A stretch of 6,761 bases of DNA from Alphaproteobacteria bacterium. GTDB lineage: Bacteria; Pseudomonadota; Alphaproteobacteria; ATCC43930; CGMCC-115725. The stretch is taken from contig VAZT01000410.1 of the NCBI GenBank assembly GCA_005884825.1, forward strand, positions 1-6,761. Direction: 5' to 3'. The position numbers and the translations under genes are program-made. Below are positions 1-4,270 of the stretch, in pieces (the stretch's first letter is position 1; each line of letters starts with the position of its first letter). The notes under the pieces are model-generated. The model did not search any database, was not told the DNA's origin, and was given only the letters and a program-made list of their open reading frames with translations.

Positions 1-537
1 ATCACCCAAACAGAGACGCGCGACCGGACCGCCGGGTTCCGCCATCTCGACCTGACCGAGACTGCTCGCGAGGTCATTGAGCTGTTCGATCCCGCGGCGG
101 AGGAGAACGGCGTGACGCTGGAACTCGCTGCAAGCGATCGGATGGATGTGGTTGGCGACCGGGATCTGCTGTTCGACGCCATCTCCAATCTTGTCGACAA
201 CGCGATCAAGCACGGCGGCCGTAAGGGTTGCATCACGGTCGCGGTCTGGTGCCGCGCTGACGGACCCGTTCTTTCGGTAGCCGACCGCGGACCCGGCATT
301 CCGATCGAGGAACGCAAGCACGTTCTGAAACGATTTTATCGCCTCGAGAGCAGCCGGAACAGCCCCGGCAACGGTCTCGGCCTCAGCCTCGTCGCAGCGG
401 TCGCCAGCCTTCATGGCGCTCGCATCGAGATGGCGGACAACTCTCCGGGCCTGAGGATCGAACTTCACTTTCCACTGACCGGAATCCTCGATATCCCTGC
501 ATCGGGAAGCGAGATCACCCGAGCATCGGAGGGTTAA
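1..537 (+). CDS. Sensor histidine kinase, C-terminal part (5' end outside window)
   Basis: This is the ATP-binding end of a two-component sensor kinase, which phosphorylates a histidine and passes the phosphate to a partner response regulator. The frame is open from base 1, so the gene starts outside the window; the first ATG/GTG inside is not its start. The segment from base 1 to about 110 resembles the stretch that follows the H-box (LDLTETAREV). A HATPase_c domain follows: N-box NLVDNAIKHGG around 187-220 with Asn at 199, G1 box DRGPGIP at 283-303, an F-box-like FYRLESSR, and G2 box GNGLGLSL near 367-390. The domain is complete and its key residues are present. The layout suits an OmpR-partner kinase of the QseC/BasS type, but the sensor, membrane and H-box regions are not visible, so the signal is unknown. 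About 20 residues follow the usual domain end and may be acquired sequence next to the transporter remnant downstream. Confidence 0.93.
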   Translation: MTQTETRDRTAGFRHLDLTETAREVIELFDPAAEENGVTLELAASDRMDVVGDRDLLFDAISNLVDNAIKHGGRKGCITVAVWCRADGPVLSVADRGPGIPIEERKHVLKRFYRLESSRNSPGNGLGLSLVAAVASLHGARIEMADNSPGLRIELHFPLTGILDIPASGSEITRASEG

Positions 538-539
538 CG

Positions 540-745
540 ATCGCCACAGTCGGCCTCGCGGCCAGGTTCGAGCAGTTCTATCCAGTCGACCTTGGCACGA
601 CCGGCGGCATGATTCTGGCGAACATTCCCGCCGCGCTCATTGGGATCAGAGCGCCGATAAACTCCCGGCGAAACCCGTCCGCATCACCGCTGCCGTCGTG
701 TTCGCAGTAATCGGTGTTCTCACTCTCGCGGGTGTTGGCGAGTAA
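540..745 (+). pseudogene. GDT1/UPF0016 (TMEM165-type) transporter remnant, C-terminal fragment with frameshift
   Basis: Two overlapping pieces in different frames together read as the C-terminal third of a GDT1/UPF0016 membrane protein, a family of Mn2+/Ca2+ (cation/H+) transporters such as MneA. From 540 the frame reads IATVGLAARFEQFY, then DLGTTGGMILANIPAALIG. This matches the family pattern after the second E-x-G-D-K-T motif (IATVALAA, then GTTLGMMLANVPAVLLG). That frame runs into nonsense and stops at about 708-710. From 656 another frame continues the family sequence as DKLPAKPVRITAA, then VVFAVIGVLTLAGVGE, ending at TAA 743-745. Loss of one base near 653-656 explains the shift. No start codon or N-terminal two thirds (first repeat, both E-x-G-D motifs) can be seen. 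The segment abuts the kinase stop codon. Family assignment is from memory of the conserved motifs; the frameshift is directly visible. A sequencing error could explain the shift but not the missing N-terminus. Confidence 0.72.
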
Positions 746-933
746 AAGCTTGCGCGGGTTCGATGGAGGCCGCAACCAACGCGGGTGTTTTTGCTGCTGA
801 TTTGCTGCAGGAGCAGCAGCAGCGGCGTTTTGGTGCTTCAATGCATGATTGCAGGCCGGTCCAGGTGCCTGGTGCCCGCCTGCTCCGCTTTAGCCAGTCC
901 AAAGCGGGGAGGCCCGCGGCGGCAAGCTCGGTG
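746..933. other. Gene-free spacer with several small hairpins
   Basis: No coding frame here is convincing. Together with the transporter remnant, 538-933 holds no intact gene. The spacer carries three self-complementary stretches. TGCTGCTG at 792-799 pairs with CAGCAGCA at 814-821. GCAGGC at 851-856 pairs with GCCTGC at 878-883, with CCAGG/CCTGG (861-865, 868-872) inside. CCGCTTT at 885-891 pairs with AAAGCGG at 901-907 around a 9-base loop. The last lies about 25 bases beyond the stop of the leftward MetE-like gene and could weakly aid transcript ending or 3' stability, but no T-run follows it on that strand, so I do not call a terminator. Confidence 0.5.
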
Positions 934-2005
934 TCAATCTTCGCTCACCCCGGCGAAGTAAAGCTTGGGGTCCGCGGCGCGGATATGGGCTTCGGGCAGG
1001 CCCAGTTCGCGGCGGACGATGTTGGTGCCTTCGACGAGCGAGACGCATTTGTAATAGGCGATGCGGCGGCTGAGGCCCTCGCGGCCAAAGCCGCAATCAG
1101 TCGTGATGACGAGCCGCTCGGGCGGGATGTGTTCGAGCGCTTTGCGGATCAATACGGCGACGTGCTCGGCCGGCTCGACGACTGTGTTGCAGTGGTTGAC
1201 GACGCCGATGCCGATCTTCTTGTCGGTCTTGTGTTTGGCGAAGAGCGGCAGGTCCTTGCCGTCATTGCTGGCGCATTCGAAGGTGATGACGTCGCATTCG
1301 AGCTGCAGCAGATAAGGCAGTGCGCGCTCGTAGCTTGGCACCTCCCAGTAAACCCGCTGCTGATTGGGATTGCCCCAGCAGGTGTGCACCCAGATCTCGG
1401 CGTCGACGCCGGCGAGCTGGCGGTTGAAGGCTTCGGTCTGGAATTCGAGCTCGGCGTCGGTGCAGTCGGGCCGGGTCGTCAGGCCATGATGGCGCGGCTC
1501 CTCGACCTGGATCACCGGGCAGCCGGCGGCGGCCAATTCGCGCAATTCGGCGTTCATGATGTCGCAGAGATCGAGCACCATCGCCTTGTCGTCGGCGTAG
1601 TGCTCGTTCCACAGCATGCTCGCCAATGCCGGCGCGCAGATCGCGCCGAATTTGACGGGGCGATCACTGAAACGCTGCGCGATTTGCCACAGCGCGGCGT
1701 ATTCGAGCGGCCCGCGGGTCAATTTTTCTTTGACGATCGCCGGCTGATAGGCCTCCTGCACTTCCCACAGGATCTTGCCGGGGCGGATGTCGTGCCGCGC
1801 CATCCACCCGTGCGAGGTGCTCCGGTGTCCCTCGATGCCGCCCAGCCGTTCGATCGGATAGAAGAACCAAGACTTCCCGCCGACCGCGAGGTCGAAGCGG
1901 CTATCGCCGTCGGTCACGATATCGAGCCCGGCAGCCTCCTGTGCATTGATGGTAAGAGCCGGTGATCGCAGTCGGCATGACCATGTCGCGGGTGGTCTTC
2001 AACAT
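934..2005 (-). pseudogene. MetE-like (COG0620-type) methyltransferase, broken by internal deletion and frameshift
   Basis: The family is the cobalamin-independent methionine synthase (MetE C-terminal) fold, a zinc-dependent methyltransferase on a TIM barrel; this stand-alone subgroup often lacks a proven substrate. The long frame, from GTG 1917 to TGA 934-936, would give 327 residues. It keeps all four expected zinc ligands: H178 and C180 (WVHTCWGNP), E214 (FECASND) and C275 (TTDCGFG). The N-terminus is broken. The long frame is already homologous upstream of 1917 (INAQEAAGLDIVTDG) but has no usable start there and meets a stop at 1999-2001. A second frame, from ATG 2005, reads MLKTTRDMVMPTAITGSY, the normal start of the family, preceded by an AAGGA ribosome site near 2014-2018. 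The two join at about 1951 in different frames. Relatives, as I recall them, have roughly 45 more residues between GSY and the QEAAGLDIV segment. A shortened protein from an internal start would lack the first barrel elements and is probably inactive. Confidence 0.75.
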
Positions 2006-2023
2006 TGTCGAATGTCCTTCTAC

Positions 2024-2102
2024 TCGTCGTACCCTCGAAAGCGGGTATCCAGGGGCGACGCGTACCCTCGATCCTGGACTCCCGCTTGCGCGGGAGCGAC
2101 GA
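2024..2102. repeat. REP-like dispersed palindromic element
   Basis: This is a 79-bp imperfect palindrome. The left arm (2024-2053) and the reverse complement of the right arm (2073-2102) agree at 24 of 30 positions, with a 19-base centre. Core blocks are AAGCGGG...ATCCAGG on the left and CCTGGACTCCCGCTT on the right. Translated, it gives the familiar spurious peptides SYPRKRVSR on the plus strand and LPRKRESR and PWIPAFEGTT on the minus strand. These mark a dispersed intergenic repeat found in many GC-rich proteobacteria (known to me from memory, not searched here). It lies between the start of the broken MetE-like gene and the SDR gene, so any transcript leaving in either direction from inside it would carry part of the hairpin. 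Confidence 0.85.
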
Positions 2103-2165
2103 TAAAGCAGAAGTCAGCGCCTGTCTCCAAACGAAGGCAGGTGGCTTATGAGTTGCCCAAGACCC

Positions 2166-2174
2166 AAGGGGAGG
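2166..2174 (+). promoter_or_regulatory. Ribosome binding site of the SDR gene
   Basis: AAGGGGAGG ends five bases before ATG 2180. It decides the start of the SDR gene, because the same frame stays open upstream to about 1946, straight through the palindromic repeat, and could be over-extended by automatic annotation. An in-frame GTG at 2174 overlaps this site and is unlikely to be used. Confidence 0.8.
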
Positions 2175-2179
2175 TGTGG

Positions 2180-3148
2180 ATGAAGGATTTCGCAGGGAAG
2201 ATCGCAGTCGTAACCGGCGGCGGCTCGGGAATGGGGCGCGAACTCGTCCGCCAGCTGGCCGCGGAGGCGTGCAATATCGCAATGTGCGATGTCTCCGAAG
2301 AGGGGATGGCGGAAACGCGGCAGCTTTGCGAGGCGGCTGGGCTGCCACAAGGCCTACGGATCACGCCCCATCTCGCCGATGTGTCCGACGAGGCGCAGGT
2401 CGAGCGATTTCGCGACGAGGTGGCCGAGCGTCACGGCACCGACAAGATCCATCTCCTCTTCAACAATGCCGGTATCGGCGGCGGCGGCAGTATGTTCGCC
2501 CATAGCCGCGAGGAGTGGGAAAAGACGTTCAATGTGTGCTGGGGCGGGGTCTACAACTGCACCCGCGCTTTCCTGCCGATGCTGCTGAAGGCGGAAGAGG
2601 GGCACATCGTCAATACCAGCAGCGTCAATGGCTTCTGGGCGTCGGTCGGGCCGCGTATTCCGCATACCGCGTACTCTGCTGCAAAGTTTGCGGTGAAAGG
2701 CTTTACCGAGGCGCTGATCACCGATCTGCGGATCAACGCGCCGCATATCAGATGCTCGGTCGTCATGCCCGGTCATATCGGCACCTCGATCCCGCTCAAC
2801 TCGCGCAAGATTCAAAGCGGCAACCTATCCGACGAGATCAATGCGAGGCAGATCGCGCAAGCTAGGGCGCGCATCGCCTCGATGGGCCGGGACGTGACCA
2901 GCCTGTCGGATGACGACATCCGCAAGATGATAGCCGAGCGCGAGCGCCGCTTCCGCGAGGAGGCGCCGACGAGCGCGGCCGAGGCGGCGACAATCATTCT
3001 CGACGGGGTCAAGGCCGACAACTGGCGCATCCTGGTCGGCAACGACGCGCACCAAATCGATGAACTGGTCCGGCAGGCCCCGGAGCGCGCCTACGATCTC
3101 GACTTCTTCGAGAGCTTTGCCGCCAAGGCCGGCTGGCGTGTCCCGTAA
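2180..3148 (+). CDS. Short-chain dehydrogenase/reductase (SDR), NAD(H)-type
   Basis: A cytosolic oxidoreductase of 322 residues that interconverts an alcohol and a ketone or aldehyde with a nicotinamide cofactor; the substrate cannot be told from the sequence. The Rossmann motif TGGGSGMG is at 12-19. Asp37, at the end of the second strand (AMCDVSE), favours NAD(H) over NADP(H). ADVSD at 66-70 contacts adenine, and NNAG is at 95-98. The catalytic set is Asn118, Ser147/Ser148 (NTSSVNG), Tyr165 and Lys169 (YSAAK), so it looks active. MPGHIGTSI at 196-204 is the usual loop after strand six. The protein is about 70 residues longer than a classical SDR. The extra part (about 205-275) is charged and helical, with SDDDIRKMIAERERRFREE, and probably forms a substrate lid or interface. 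The start is ATG 2180, where homology begins and a strong ribosome site lies. It is convergent with the alcohol dehydrogenase, with three bases between the stops. I recall close relatives in Bradyrhizobium-type genomes. Confidence 0.93.
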   Translation: MKDFAGKIAVVTGGGSGMGRELVRQLAAEACNIAMCDVSEEGMAETRQLCEAAGLPQGLRITPHLADVSDEAQVERFRDEVAERHGTDKIHLLFNNAGIGGGGSMFAHSREEWEKTFNVCWGGVYNCTRAFLPMLLKAEEGHIVNTSSVNGFWASVGPRIPHTAYSAAKFAVKGFTEALITDLRINAPHIRCSVVMPGHIGTSIPLNSRKIQSGNLSDEINARQIAQARARIASMGRDVTSLSDDDIRKMIAERERRFREEAPTSAAEAATIILDGVKADNWRILVGNDAHQIDELVRQAPERAYDLDFFESFAAKAGWRVP

Positions 3149-3151
3149 TCG

Positions 3152-4249
3152 CTAATCGAAGGTCAGCACGGTGCGGGCGACTTCACCGGCTTTCATCGCG
3201 CGGAAGGCTTCGTTGATGTCGCAGAGCTGGCCTCGCTTGGTGACCATGTCATCGAGCTTGAGGCGGCCTTGGCGGTAGAAATCGAGGTAGAGCGGGATAT
3301 CGTAGCGGAAGCGGTTCGAGCCCATCCGCGAGGTCTGCACCTTGCATTCCGGGCGGATCGCCATCCATGGGAACTCGATCATCGCATCCGGCGGCAATAC
3401 CCCGACGATCGTCGCGGTGCCGCGGATCGCGAGGCTCTCGATCGCCTGCCGCACCAGCTTGGCGTTGCCGACCGCCTCGAAGGCGTGATCGACGCCGGCG
3501 CCGCCGGTAAATGCGCGCACGGCCTTGACCGGGTCGTCCTCGGCGCTGTTGACGAAATCGGTCGCGCCGGCGCGCACCGCCATCTCGCGCTTCGCTTCGA
3601 ACACGTCGACCCCGATGATCTGGCGGGCGCCGCCGATCCGCGCACCCTGGATGATCGACAGCCCGACACCGCCGCAGCCGAACACCGCCACGGTCTGACC
3701 CGCTTCGAGCCCAGAGCTGCGCAATGCCGCGCCAACGCCGGTCAAGACGCCGCAGCCGACGAGCGCAGCGCGGTCGAGCGGCAATTCAGGGTCGATCCTC
3801 ACCAGCGAATTCTCGTGCAATAGCATCTTCTCGGCGTAGCTCGAGATGCCGATGAACTGGCGCAGCGGCTGACCCTTCTGCGAGAGCCGCGGGTCCGCAT
3901 TGTCGGGACGCGTGACAATGCCGCCGGTGCACAGATTCGGATGCCCCGAAAGGCATTGCGGGCAATTGCCGCAAAAACCCGAAAGGCAAGCGACGATGTG
4001 ATCCCCCGGCTCGACCGTGGTCACATCCGCGCCGACCGCCTCGACGACGCCGGCGCCTTCATGGCCGAGCACGATCGGCCGATCGAGCGGGAACCTCCCG
4101 ACACCGTCGACGACATGCAGATCGCTGTGGCAGACGCCAGTGGCCGCCGTGCGGACCAGCACCTCGCGCCCCCACGGCTTACCGATCTCCACCGCCTCGA
4201 TTGTCAGCGGCTCGCGCACCTTGCGAAAGACCGCAGCCTGGATCTCCAT
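3152..4249 (-). CDS. Zinc-dependent alcohol dehydrogenase (medium-chain family, class III-like)
   Basis: A 365-residue medium-chain dehydrogenase/reductase that oxidises an alcohol to an aldehyde, or the reverse, with NAD(H). Catalytic zinc ligands are Cys40 (GVCHSD), His63 with Glu64 (GHEGAG) and Cys166 (VGCGVLTG). Structural zinc ligands are Cys93, Cys96, Cys99 and Cys107 (CGNCPQC, then LC). The nucleotide motif GCGGVG is at 191-196, and Asp215 (GVDVFE) at the end of the next strand points to NAD(H). Length and motifs are complete. The sequence resembles the class III/aryl-alcohol branch (COG1062-like), but nothing shown identifies it as the glutathione-dependent formaldehyde dehydrogenase, and the substrate is unknown. 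The start ATG 4249-4247 has a strong ribosome site just upstream. It lies 21 bases downstream of fbiC on the same strand and is probably co-transcribed with it. Its stop almost touches that of the converging SDR gene, so the two transcripts must overlap or end inside coding sequence. Confidence 0.93.
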   Translation of the reverse strand: MEIQAAVFRKVREPLTIEAVEIGKPWGREVLVRTAATGVCHSDLHVVDGVGRFPLDRPIVLGHEGAGVVEAVGADVTTVEPGDHIVACLSGFCGNCPQCLSGHPNLCTGGIVTRPDNADPRLSQKGQPLRQFIGISSYAEKMLLHENSLVRIDPELPLDRAALVGCGVLTGVGAALRSSGLEAGQTVAVFGCGGVGLSIIQGARIGGARQIIGVDVFEAKREMAVRAGATDFVNSAEDDPVKAVRAFTGGAGVDHAFEAVGNAKLVRQAIESLAIRGTATIVGVLPPDAMIEFPWMAIRPECKVQTSRMGSNRFRYDIPLYLDFYRQGRLKLDDMVTKRGQLCDINEAFRAMKAGEVARTVLTFD

Positions 4250-4254
4250 GGCTA

Positions 4255-4262
4255 TCCTCCCC
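4255..4262 (-). promoter_or_regulatory. Ribosome binding site of the alcohol dehydrogenase gene
   Basis: On the minus strand GGGGAGGA lies five bases before ATG 4249-4247. It sits within the 21-base gap after the fbiC stop codon, so the alcohol dehydrogenase can be translated independently from a shared mRNA. The rest of the gap is AT-rich (AAAATTTTT at 4264-4272) with no room for a terminator hairpin, which supports read-through from fbiC. Confidence 0.8.
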
Positions 4263-4270
4263 TAAAATTT

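Noticed and set aside
752..780. GGTTCGATG resembling a tRNA T-loop
   Set aside because: No acceptor, D or anticodon stems can be built around it on either strand.
578..902. Two short overlapping minus-strand frames in the spacer between the kinase and the MetE-like gene
   Set aside because: Neither has a ribosome site or family resemblance; one is antisense to the transporter remnant, and the Cys/Ser-rich part of the other reflects the CTG-rich hairpin.
763..1965. A 400-codon open frame on the plus strand opposite the MetE-like gene
   Set aside because: It is a mirror of a GC-rich coding strand: its amino acids show no family motif, while the minus-strand frame has conserved zinc-ligand motifs over nearly the same span.
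2118..2143. Possible hairpin in the SDR leader, CGCCTGTC pairing with GGCAGGTG
   Set aside because: It needs two G-T pairs and a 10-base loop, has no T-run and matches no known riboswitch; it is not above what GC-rich DNA gives by chance.
2103..2165. A sigma-70 promoter for the SDR gene
   Set aside because: CTTATGA near 2145 is a poor -10 match and no credible -35 lies at the right distance, so no promoter is called.
3269..3823. A 184-codon open frame on the plus strand inside the alcohol dehydrogenase gene
   Set aside because: It is a shadow of a gene with complete zinc and nucleotide-binding motifs on the other strand.
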